This document shows, piece by piece, positions 8,317 to 14,229 of a DNA stretch of 22,276 nucleotides. Within the stretch, counting starts at the first letter, position 1. Every line of letters begins with the position of its first letter. The DNA is taken from NCBI GenBank assembly GCA_964563535.1, contig CAZLXP010000037.1:1-22276 (forward strand), read 5' to 3'. The notes below the pieces were generated by a model, which worked only from the letters and a program-made list of their open reading frames with translations, did not search any database and had not been told where the DNA came from. The position numbers were made by a program, and so were the translations under genes. The DNA comes from WVWN01 sp964563535 (GTDB lineage: Bacteria; RBG-13-66-14; B26-G2; WVWN01).

Positions 8317-8345
8317 ATTATAAATAGCCGGGTATATTTTGTCAA
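8317..8345 (-). promoter_or_regulatory. Near-perfect sigma-70 consensus promoter
   Basis: TTGACA (8340-8345), exactly 17 bases, then TATAAT (8317-8322) on the minus strand. Both hexamers match the consensus at all six positions. Predicted initiation is near 8310 and gives a leader of about 15 bases before ATG 8295. This marks the start of the four-gene operon 8295-4287. Confidence 0.85.
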
Positions 8346-8393
8346 AAACAAACGAAGGGCCCTCGCAAGAAGCCTTGAGCGTCTCGGGGGCAT

Positions 8394-8419
8394 AAAAAAG
8401 GCCGGGAAATGCCCCGGCC
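8394..8419 (-). terminator. Rho-independent terminator after the first TonB gene
   Basis: The minus strand reads GGCCGGG, loop GCATTT, CCCGGCC, then six T. The 7-bp stem is perfect and GC-only. It sits between the TonB gene stop (8439) and the promoter at 8317-8345, so it separates two transcription units. Confidence 0.9.
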
Positions 8420-8438
8420 CGGCGTTATTCTGGGGAAT

Positions 8439-9173
8439 CTATAGACGGAACTGCATGACGATACTATACCACACGCCTACCGGCACGCCCTGCTGCTTCG
8501 CGGGTTTGAACTTGCATTTCATGGCCGCGGTCCTGGCCGCTTCTTCCAGGGCGGGGAGCCCCGGCGACGACTGGACGATGGCGTTGCGGACGTTACCCGC
8601 GGTGTCGATATAAACCAACAGGACGACGTCGCCCTCGACCTTGGAGTCGCGGGCGATATCCGGGTACGTAGGCCGTTGTTCATAAACGATTACCGGGGGT
8701 TCGGAGTATTCGATGATGGTAACTTTATCCCAGGGGTTCTCTCCGCCGGTCTCCTCGACCTGGACGTTTTCCTCGACTATGATCTCCGTTCCCTCGCCGA
8801 ACCCGGTCCCCTCGCCGGCGCCCACGGCGTCAGAAATAGTATCGGCTTCCGCCAATTCGTCGGGAACCGGAAGCGGCACCTCGCCGACGCTGCCTTTCGC
8901 CTCTAAACCCTTGGGGGCTTGCGCCGGTTCTGTCCGTTCGATGGAGGGGGGCGGCGGCAGGTCTTCGTACTTCGCTTTTTTGACGACGTTCACGTCCAGC
9001 TTCCCCCCTCCCATCTTGACGTTACCCTTTTTTCCAAGGACGTCTTTAGGCATCTCGGCAATGCCCCAGATGCCGAAGTGGAAGGCGATGGAAATCATAA
9101 AGGTGTAGCGGAACAAACCGCCCGCCAACCGACGTTTCAACGTATCTTGAGAGCCGTCAATTTTCTTTGCCAC
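8439..9173 (-). CDS. TonB-type energy transducer, paralogue 1
   Basis: 244 residues. A short cytoplasmic start rich in Lys/Arg is followed by one membrane anchor (about residues 20-39), a periplasmic linker with YEDLPPPPSIE and VPLPVPDELAEADT, a Gly/Glu-rich stretch (118-145), and a TonB C-terminal domain (about 165-244: RPTYPDIARDSKVEGDVVLL, ALEEAARTAA, final VWYSIVMQFRL). The family passes proton-motive energy from ExbB/ExbD to outer-membrane receptors. No exbB or exbD is in the window. The linker is short for a TonB that must span the periplasm. The start is GTG 9173 with CAGGAGG seven bases upstream. The tandem paralogue at 9344-10069 shares anchor and domain but differs in the middle. 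It has its own promoter (9215-9243) and terminator (8394-8419). Confidence 0.88.
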   Translation of the reverse strand: MAKKIDGSQDTLKRRLAGGLFRYTFMISIAFHFGIWGIAEMPKDVLGKKGNVKMGGGKLDVNVVKKAKYEDLPPPPSIERTEPAQAPKGLEAKGSVGEVPLPVPDELAEADTISDAVGAGEGTGFGEGTEIIVEENVQVEETGGENPWDKVTIIEYSEPPVIVYEQRPTYPDIARDSKVEGDVVLLVYIDTAGNVRNAIVQSSPGLPALEEAARTAAMKCKFKPAKQQGVPVGVWYSIVMQFRL

Positions 9174-9214
9174 GGCTTAGCCTCCTGTATCCTAAAAGCC
9201 TTTCTTACTTTTAA

Positions 9215-9243
9215 ATTCTAACTTACAGCGATGCTCGTGTCAA
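9215..9243 (-). promoter_or_regulatory. Putative sigma-70 promoter of TonB paralogue 1
   Basis: TTGACA (9238-9243), 17-base spacer, TAGAAT (9215-9220), reading toward the GTG at 9173. The bases from the -35 onward, TTGACACGAGC, recur with one inserted base upstream of the other TonB paralogue (TTGGACACGAGC, read from 10143 downward), consistent with duplication of the upstream region. Confidence 0.7.
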
Positions 9244-9343
9244 GTTTAAACGCCTCTCGTAGTCCCTTAGGCGCTCCCGCCGGTCGCCCGGTTAACCGAC
9301 ATAACAACCGGGGGCTACGCCGGCACGATGCCGCGGCCCCGAA

Positions 9344-10069
9344 CTAAAGCCTGAACTGTATAACGAGGCTATACCAGACGCCCACGGCGACGCCCTGTTG
9401 TTCTGCCGGTTTGAACTTGCATTTGTATGCCGCTTCCACCGCGGCCTCGTCCAACGCCGGCAGACCGGGCGACGACTGGACGATGGCATTACCGACGGCG
9501 CCCCGCTCGTCGACGTAGACCATAAGGACGACGTCGCCCTCGACGCCGGAGTCGCGCGCGACGTCCGGGTACGCGGGCTTATTTTGGTAAGTTAAAACCG
9601 GCGCCTTAGACATAGGGACGAACTCTACATAGTGGGGCGAGGCCGACGCCGGCCTTGTCGGCGACGCGCCCGGGTCCTCGACCACGATAATTTGACCGTT
9701 GGTGAGGAGAACCGCGGCGTTACCCGGGCTGGCGTCGGGCATCGTATTAACCTCCGCGTACCTATCGGGCACCGGCAGCGGCATCGCCCCTACGTCGCCC
9801 TTAGCCGGCATTCCCTCGGGAACGCGGGGCCGTCCGACGTATTCGACCGACGGCGGCGGCGGGAGTTTTTCGTACGGCAACGTTATCGATATAGCCAAGC
9901 CGTCGTTTTGGCCGGGGACCGTCCCTTTCCCGGCGGCGGTTCCCTTGGGCCATCCGGCAAGGCCCCACACGCCGAAATGTAACGCCGCCGAAAACGCGAA
10001 CGTATAGCGGAATAAGCTCCCGGAGAGGCGGCGCCTTAGTTTCTCGTGGGTAGTCGTTTTCTTTTTCAT
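9344..10069 (-). CDS. TonB-type energy transducer, paralogue 2
   Basis: 241 residues from ATG 10069, chosen over an upstream start at 10096 because GGAAGGTGG lies seven bases before it and because the result (MKKKTTTHEKLRRRL) matches the start of paralogue 1 (MAKKIDGSQDTLKRRL). Layout: basic N-terminus, anchor at about 19-38 (FRYTFAFSAALHFGVWGLAG), linker with YEKLPPPPSVEY and MPLPVPDRYAEVNT, then a TonB C-terminal domain at about 160-241. Shared sequence with paralogue 1 is strong in the anchor (LFRYTF, LHFGVWG against FHFGIWG) and in the C-terminal domain (NAIVQSSPGLPAL is identical). The central linker has diverged, suggesting two partners or different reach. The gene has no clear consensus -10 upstream. 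Confidence 0.88.
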   Translation of the reverse strand: MKKKTTTHEKLRRRLSGSLFRYTFAFSAALHFGVWGLAGWPKGTAAGKGTVPGQNDGLAISITLPYEKLPPPPSVEYVGRPRVPEGMPAKGDVGAMPLPVPDRYAEVNTMPDASPGNAAVLLTNGQIIVVEDPGASPTRPASASPHYVEFVPMSKAPVLTYQNKPAYPDVARDSGVEGDVVLMVYVDERGAVGNAIVQSSPGLPALDEAAVEAAYKCKFKPAEQQGVAVGVWYSLVIQFRL

Positions 10070-10076
10070 CGCGCTA

Positions 10077-10085
10077 CCACCTTCC
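10077..10085 (-). promoter_or_regulatory. Ribosome binding site that decides the TonB paralogue 2 start
   Basis: GGAAGGTGG on the minus strand, seven bases before ATG 10069. It lies inside the longer open frame from 10096 and argues for the shorter protein. Confidence 0.65.
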
Positions 10086-10122
10086 GCATCGCCCAACGTT
10101 TACCAGCCGCGAAAAAATTTTT

Positions 10123-10185
10123 ACCCACGGCGCTCGTGTCCAACCTTCCTACTCCGCAAATTAGACACGCGACGGCGCCGTGGGT
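10123..10185. repeat. Imperfect inverted repeat, possible terminator or operator
   Basis: Arms ACCCACGGCG (10123-10132) and CGCCGTGGGT (10176-10185) are a perfect 10-bp match. Inner arms GTGTC (10136-10140) and GACAC (10164-10168) add five pairs. The central loop is 23 bases. On the plus strand the right arm is followed by TTTT; on the minus strand it is followed by AAAA and then six T. It lies between the stop of the gene at 10206 and TonB paralogue 2. It could end the upstream transcript or act as a binding site overlapping the TonB 2 promoter region. Confidence 0.5.
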
Positions 10186-10205
10186 TTTAAAGTCGTCGGA
10201 AAATT

Positions 10206-11213
10206 TTATGGGGCGCGGGAAACTTCTATATTTACGAAGACTATCCTCCCCGTGACGACGTCGATATTAGTAATAGGTTGCACCGAGCGCAGGCGCTCGC
10301 CTTCATCCGATACGCCGTGTACTTCCAAAAGGTAATAACGCCCGGCCTCGAGCTCGCCCAACGTATATTCGCCGTACCCGTTCGAGCGCGCGCGGTGCGA
10401 AGGCACGCCTTTAGTATACGAGACGGCGTCGGCGTAGAGGTTTACGGCTGCGCCGCCCACGGGCCGGCCGTTGGACAGTACTTTCCCCATGATGATGCCC
10501 TTTGCCGCTATCCCTATCGTCTTCGCGTCTGAAAGCGCGTAACGGCCGCCCGACAATTTGTCGAGCTTCATAGCGGTCACGACGTCTTGCGCGAGCGGCA
10601 ACGCGGCGTAGAAATCTTCTCGAGCCGCGGCAACGGTTACGGAATAGCCTACGCCGCCGCCGACGACGTAGAATACCAACCGTGTAACAGGCGCGTTTTC
10701 CGCGTCGTATAACCGGGTGGTTATTTTCGCCAAGAATTCCTGCTCGTCGGGAATGGCTCCCGGTTCACCCCTGCCGCCGGCGACGTCGGCCGGCCTTTTT
10801 GCCTTGGCCTCCTCGTACTCTTTCCGGCTTTTGTCCACTTGTTGGGCGTTGTCGTAAACGAACGGTTTCAAAACCTCGCGCTTCGTTTCGGCTAAACCCG
10901 GGTCCCCCACCAGCGTAGCGACGACCACCCCTTTGCCGGCAAAGCCCCACCCGCGCTCGGCCTCATTCGCGAAATCGCGCACGTCTTTTTTCTTAGGCAT
11001 TATCCGGGCGGTAACTACGATCTCCAATAGGCCGAGGGAATCGCGAAGGGCCACGAGGCCCTCCGTAGGTTTTCGGTCGAGTTTCCAACCGGCGGGAAGG
11101 TCGAAATAAATCCCGAATTCGCGGTTAGCGTAACGCTCCGGCTCGGATTGGCCGAAAGCGACCGCCATCCAACTCAGCGTCAGCCAAGAAACGATTTTAT
11201 ACGACGCGCGCAT
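10206..11213 (-). CDS. Secreted protein: PsbP/DUF1795-like domain plus carboxypeptidase regulatory-like domain
   Basis: 335 residues. A signal peptide spans 1 to about 21 (WMAVAFGQ). Residues 27-220 start with YANREFGIYFDLPAGWKL, a pattern typical of extracytoplasmic domains related to PsbP or DUF1795 in which a short protein describes a 'Gly-Trp' strand after a Tyr-Phe-like repeat. A charged helical insert lies at about 120-155. Residues 240-300 (GKVLSNGRPVGGAAVNLYA, then SNGYGEYTLGELEAGRYYL) form a carboxypeptidase regulatory-like beta-sandwich, common in envelope proteins and thought to mediate binding rather than catalysis. The product is probably periplasmic or surface-attached; no enzymatic motif was found. 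Promoter TTGACT-17-TATAAT (11231-11259) puts the start of transcription about 11 bases before the ATG, with no Shine-Dalgarno. Confidence 0.75.
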   Translation of the reverse strand: MRASYKIVSWLTLSWMAVAFGQSEPERYANREFGIYFDLPAGWKLDRKPTEGLVALRDSLGLLEIVVTARIMPKKKDVRDFANEAERGWGFAGKGVVVATLVGDPGLAETKREVLKPFVYDNAQQVDKSRKEYEEAKAKRPADVAGGRGEPGAIPDEQEFLAKITTRLYDAENAPVTRLVFYVVGGGVGYSVTVAAAREDFYAALPLAQDVVTAMKLDKLSGGRYALSDAKTIGIAAKGIIMGKVLSNGRPVGGAAVNLYADAVSYTKGVPSHRARSNGYGEYTLGELEAGRYYLLEVHGVSDEGERLRSVQPITNIDVVTGRIVFVNIEVSRAP

Positions 11214-11230
11214 ACTTTATATTCTAAATC

Positions 11231-11259
11231 ATTATATCCGGGGGAGAGAGCGAAGTCAA
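11231..11259 (-). promoter_or_regulatory. Strong sigma-70 promoter, very short leader
   Basis: TTGACT (11254-11259), 17 bases, TATAAT (11231-11236) on the minus strand. Predicted initiation near 11224 leaves a leader of about 11 bases before ATG 11213. No Shine-Dalgarno sequence is seen. Confidence 0.75.
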
Positions 11260-11305
11260 TCCGGACAAGTAAGAACCCGCCCGACGGCCGCGCCGCCAAG
11301 GGCCC

Positions 11306-11335
11306 TTTACAACTCACCCCCTTTTATGGTATAAA
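11306..11335 (+). promoter_or_regulatory. Putative promoter of tRNA-Glu
   Basis: TTTACA (11306-11311), 18 bases, TATAAA (11330-11335) on the plus strand. Each hexamer matches the consensus at five of six positions. Initiation near 11342 would give a short 5' leader before the tRNA at 11350. Confidence 0.6.
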
Positions 11336-11349
11336 AGCTGGCGTCGCGA

Positions 11350-11424
11350 GGCCCCGTCGTCTAGCCTGGCCCAGGACACCGCCCTTTCACGGCGGCGACG
11401 CGGGTTCAAATCCCGCCGGGGTCA
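11350..11424 (+). tRNA. tRNA-Glu (anticodon UUC)
   Basis: 75 bases that fold as a full cloverleaf. The acceptor stem is GGCCCCG with CGGGGTC (one G-U pair). The D arm is GTC...GAC. The anticodon stem CCGCC/GGCGG encloses loop CTTTCAC with anticodon TTC. The T arm is GCGGG-TTCAAAT-CCCGC. The discriminator base is A and the 3' CCA is not encoded. It decodes GAA and GAG glutamate codons. It is the only plus-strand gene in the window, with its own promoter and a strong terminator that begins at the next base. Confidence 0.97.
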
Positions 11425-11454
11425 AAAAACCCCTCCCGTGGGGGAGGGGTTTTT
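11425..11454 (+). terminator. Strong rho-independent terminator after tRNA-Glu
   Basis: AAAAACCCCTCCC, loop GTGG, GGGAGGGGTTTTT: a perfect 13-bp stem ending in five T, starting one base after the tRNA. Because both arms have A or T tails it could also stop minus-strand transcription coming from the lipoprotein gene at 11504-12100. Confidence 0.92.
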
Positions 11455-11503
11455 CCCGCCTCGAGGCGCGAGGTAGCGCCCGGTTTTATTCAAACCATAG
11501 TCG

Positions 11504-12100
11504 TTATTGTTTAATGTCTACGACCTTCCCCGAAGCGCCGATGGTGAGGTAGCCGGCGTCGTAATACCACCGCTTGGCGCTACCCACTTTTTCCACCCGT
11601 TTGGGCGGCCCCCACGATTCGCGCACCATAGCCTCGTTGAAGCCGAGACCTATTTTCTGGTCCACGACGGCGCGGCAGAATTCCCAATCCCAATTATATT
11701 GTTCGTGTAAGCGGCCTACGCGCGCGCACTTCCCCGTCGGGCAAGTCACCGCGACCTCAATTTCGCGCGGCACGGTGTCGGCCAGTTTTCGCTCGATCTT
11801 AATTCCCTTCGTGACGGTGCCGCGATCGGCCCCGCACGCGGGGCACTTTTGACGTTGGGTCTGCTCGACGGTAACGACTTCGTCGCCGCATTTGGGACAG
11901 ACGCCTTCTACGACCTCAACGCCGAGTCCCTTGGCCACGTCGGGGGTGACCTCCATTTCGCGGGTGTCGTCGCGGTAAATTTTGCCACACTCCTTACATT
12001 TATATTGCTTTCCGGTAACGACCTTCTTTTTACCCGCGCACGACACGCACAGCGCCGCGACAACCGCGACCACTATAATGATCGTAACGTACTTCCTCAT
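11504..12100 (-). CDS. Zinc-ribbon envelope protein with BamE/SmpA-like C-terminus, probable lipoprotein
   Basis: 198 residues. An N-terminal hydrophobic segment (3-20) ends in LCVSC-AGKKK; Cys21 could be lipidated, though a cysteine at -3 is not a standard lipobox. Then come cysteine knuckles CKEC (35-38) and CPKC (68-71), and CPAC (86-89) with CPTGKC (120-125), enough for two four-cysteine zinc ribbons. The C-terminus (about 150-195: GLGFNEAMVRESWGPPKRV, then RWYYDAGYLTI and GKVVDI) has the pattern of SmpA/OmlA/BamE-type small lipoprotein domains, in which a helix and G-x-P turn precede a W-Y strand. Zinc ribbons are uncommon outside the cytoplasm, so the topology needs care. The gene has its own promoter (12147-12175) and a purine-rich GAGGAGAAGG site before the ATG. 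Confidence 0.7.
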   Translation of the reverse strand: MRKYVTIIIVVAVVAALCVSCAGKKKVVTGKQYKCKECGKIYRDDTREMEVTPDVAKGLGVEVVEGVCPKCGDEVVTVEQTQRQKCPACGADRGTVTKGIKIERKLADTVPREIEVAVTCPTGKCARVGRLHEQYNWDWEFCRAVVDQKIGLGFNEAMVRESWGPPKRVEKVGSAKRWYYDAGYLTIGASGKVVDIKQ

Positions 12101-12146
12101 CTTCCTTCTCCTCGGTTAACCTTACGGCGTTCCCCTGCCTATTACT

Positions 12147-12175
12147 ATTATAAAAAATACGGCGCGGGATTGCAA
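12147..12175 (-). promoter_or_regulatory. Putative sigma-70 promoter of the zinc-ribbon protein gene
   Basis: TTGCAA (12170-12175), 17 bases, perfect TATAAT (12147-12152) on the minus strand, 46 bases before ATG 12100. It lies after the stop of the lpxL-like gene (12219), so this gene is separable from the lipid A operon. No hairpin terminator is visible between them. Confidence 0.6.
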
Positions 12176-12218
12176 GTGTTAACGATAGGCCACCACTCGC
12201 GATAGAACTTTCCGGCGG

Positions 12219-13127
12219 TCACGATTCGTAAAGTTCCGGATGGGTAGACCTGAAGCGGCGGTGCATCCAATAGTAATGGTCCGGATATCGGCGGCAGTAC
12301 GTCTCGAGCAGGTCGGTATAGGATTGTGTTATGTTCGCGACGTCGGCGTCGGTGTCGCCCGTCAGCTCGGGTTTGAAAGCGTCTTGCATATAAAGGGTAT
12401 TATGGCCGTTGGAATCGCGGATCGTGAAGCCGGCGCAGATGGTGGCGCCCGTCTTGGCGACGAAAGCCGCCGGCCCTTTGGGCGTTGACGCCCGGCGGCC
12501 GAAAAAATTAACTACCACCCCGTCCGCGCCGGCGTCCTGGTCGGAGAGAAGCGCCACCATCCCGTTGGCCTTTAAAATTTTGAAAACCGCTTTCGCCGCG
12601 GCGCCGGTGCGAATAAGGCCGATGCCCGCGCCCGCCCGGATTTTATTCATGAACGCGTCGACGCGTTTATTATGCTGCTCCCCCACGAGATAGTTTATGG
12701 GGTAACCGTAAAGGCGTATGGCAGCCCCCGTCTGCTCCCACGAGCCGAAATGACCGGTGAACAGCAGCGCCCCCTTGCCCGCGGCCAGCGCGTCGTCGAA
12801 AGACTTGCGGTTTAAAATAGTGTGATATCTTTCGACGTTGCGGCGGCTAAGCCGCGGTATGCGGCCGTAATCGATGACCGCCTTGCCGAAGTTGACGAAA
12901 GAACGCCGCGCGACACGTCTGAGCCAACGTTCGTCCGCACCCGGGAAGCAAAACCGCAGGTTGGCCAGCGCGATAAGACGGCGCCGCCGCCACAACGCGT
13001 AAACGAGCCGACCCAAGACGCCGCCCGCCGCGACGGCCCACGACGCCGGCAAAAGGTTGGCCCAAGCATACGTGAATAAGACGAAGGCGAATTCGAGGGA
13101 ATGTTTCAGTTCTTTAATCGCCGCCAC
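12219..13127 (-). CDS. lpxL: Lipid A biosynthesis lauroyl-type acyltransferase (LpxL/HtrB family)
   Basis: 302 residues, the usual family length. An N-terminal membrane-associated helix (about 12-45) is followed by the catalytic HX4E motif HFGSWE (His126, Glu131), then LSDQDAGADGVVVNFFGRRA and the final YYWMHRRFR block, all hallmarks of the family. It adds a secondary acyl chain to Kdo-lipid A on the inner face of the inner membrane. Which chain and which position cannot be told; LpxL, LpxM and LpxP share these motifs, so the symbol is by family. The GTG start at 13127 lies inside lpxK (14-base overlap), which suggests translational coupling. It is the last gene of the operon. Confidence 0.88.
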   Translation of the reverse strand: MAAIKELKHSLEFAFVLFTYAWANLLPASWAVAAGGVLGRLVYALWRRRRLIALANLRFCFPGADERWLRRVARRSFVNFGKAVIDYGRIPRLSRRNVERYHTILNRKSFDDALAAGKGALLFTGHFGSWEQTGAAIRLYGYPINYLVGEQHNKRVDAFMNKIRAGAGIGLIRTGAAAKAVFKILKANGMVALLSDQDAGADGVVVNFFGRRASTPKGPAAFVAKTGATICAGFTIRDSNGHNTLYMQDAFKPELTGDTDADVANITQSYTDLLETYCRRYPDHYYWMHRRFRSTHPELYES

Positions 13128-14229
13128 CGGGGTTCCCCCGAAGCCGCAACGACGCGATTATGCGGTCTAGAAAATCGTTGAGAACGTCGAAGTTCGAAAT
13201 TATCTCCACCGACTGCTCCAATACGTACGTGAGCACGGCCGGCCGCCAACCCTCGAGTCGCGCCTCGTCCTTAGCCGTCGTAACCAGGAAGTCGCACCCG
13301 GCTACGAGCGCCGTACCCTCGGCGTCGGCGAGGTCGCCGTGAGTGAAGCGGTGATGGTCGGGAAACGGCCGGCGCCGCGCCACCACCGCGCCCCCCTCCG
13401 CCAGGTCTTCCGCAAAGTGGTCGAAATCCGCGATGCCGGCGAACGCCAAAACCTTGGCGCCCTCGAGCAAACTCAACGCCAAGCGCTCGCCGCCGTTTAA
13501 GGGCCGGAGGTAAACGGGCGAAAACCGCACCTCCACCTGGGGCGCCGTCACCCCCGATTTGGACAACAGCTTACGCCAGCGGTCGCGATAATCCCCTTCC
13601 CGGCATTTAGTAAATACGATAAAATCGGCCGCGGCGGCCGCGGATGCGCCCTCTCGATAGTAGCCGGCCGGAAAAACAAGCCCCGGCGGCCGGCGGGCGT
13701 CGAGCAAAAGGATGTTCAAGTCCTTTTTTATCCCCAGATGCTGGAAGGCGTCGTCGAGGAGGATTACCTGGGACGCCGCGGTCGCAATCGCCCACTCCGC
13801 CGCCGCCGCCCGGTCCTCGTCGACGATGACGGTCGCCCGCGGCAGCGCCCGAGCCGTCATCAGCGCCTCGTCGCCCGCCGTCCTCTCGCCCACTTTGATG
13901 ACGTCGCCGCCGCGCCGCACCACGACCCGGCCGCGGGTGTCGCGGCCGTAACCCCGCGAGACGATCGCGACGTTGGCGCCGTGATTGACGAGATATTGGG
14001 CGAGGAAAATAACGAAGGGGGTCTTGCCCGCGCCGCCCGCCGCCAAGTTACCGACGCCTATGACCGGCCGCGTCAACCTGCGGACGTTTAAAATGTTCTT
14101 CCGGTATAAGTAGCGACGAACCGCGGCCCCTCCCTGCCAAAGCCACGCCAAAGGCGTCAACGAAAACCCAACTAAGGGGTTGCGGGTCAAAGCTCGGTGC
14201 GTTTCGTAGAAAGCCGGCATCCGCACCAT
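13114..14229 (-). CDS. lpxK: Tetraacyldisaccharide 4'-kinase LpxK
   Basis: 371 residues from ATG 14229. The frame is open further upstream to 14472, but that part overlaps waaA and is low-complexity Arg/Gly; ATG 14229 shares the A of the waaA stop (TAATG) and has AGGGGG seven bases before it. The enzyme phosphorylates the 4' position of the lipid A disaccharide with ATP at the inner membrane. Visible features: N-terminal amphipathic helix region, P-loop GNLAAGGAGKTP (60-71), SRGYGRD (91-97), acidic motif DDAFQH (159-164; the family norm is DDGFQH), AGIADFDHF, and LVTTAKDEARL near the end. Length is slightly above the usual 325-340. It lies between waaA and lpxL, a conserved functional grouping. 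Confidence 0.92.
   Translation of the reverse strand: MVRMPAFYETHRALTRNPLVGFSLTPLAWLWQGGAAVRRYLYRKNILNVRRLTRPVIGVGNLAAGGAGKTPFVIFLAQYLVNHGANVAIVSRGYGRDTRGRVVVRRGGDVIKVGERTAGDEALMTARALPRATVIVDEDRAAAAEWAIATAASQVILLDDAFQHLGIKKDLNILLLDARRPPGLVFPAGYYREGASAAAAADFIVFTKCREGDYRDRWRKLLSKSGVTAPQVEVRFSPVYLRPLNGGERLALSLLEGAKVLAFAGIADFDHFAEDLAEGGAVVARRRPFPDHHRFTHGDLADAEGTALVAGCDFLVTTAKDEARLEGWRPAVLTYVLEQSVEIISNFDVLNDFLDRIIASLRLRGNPGGGD

Noticed and set aside
9289..9298. Palindrome CGGTTAACCG between TonB paralogue 2 and the next promoter
   Set aside because: A lone 10-base palindrome with no T-tract or second copy nearby; too short to call as operator or terminator.
9321..9333. Small hairpin CGGCA-TCG-TGCCG after TonB paralogue 2
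   Set aside because: Five pairs and no T-tract on either strand, so not a supported terminator.
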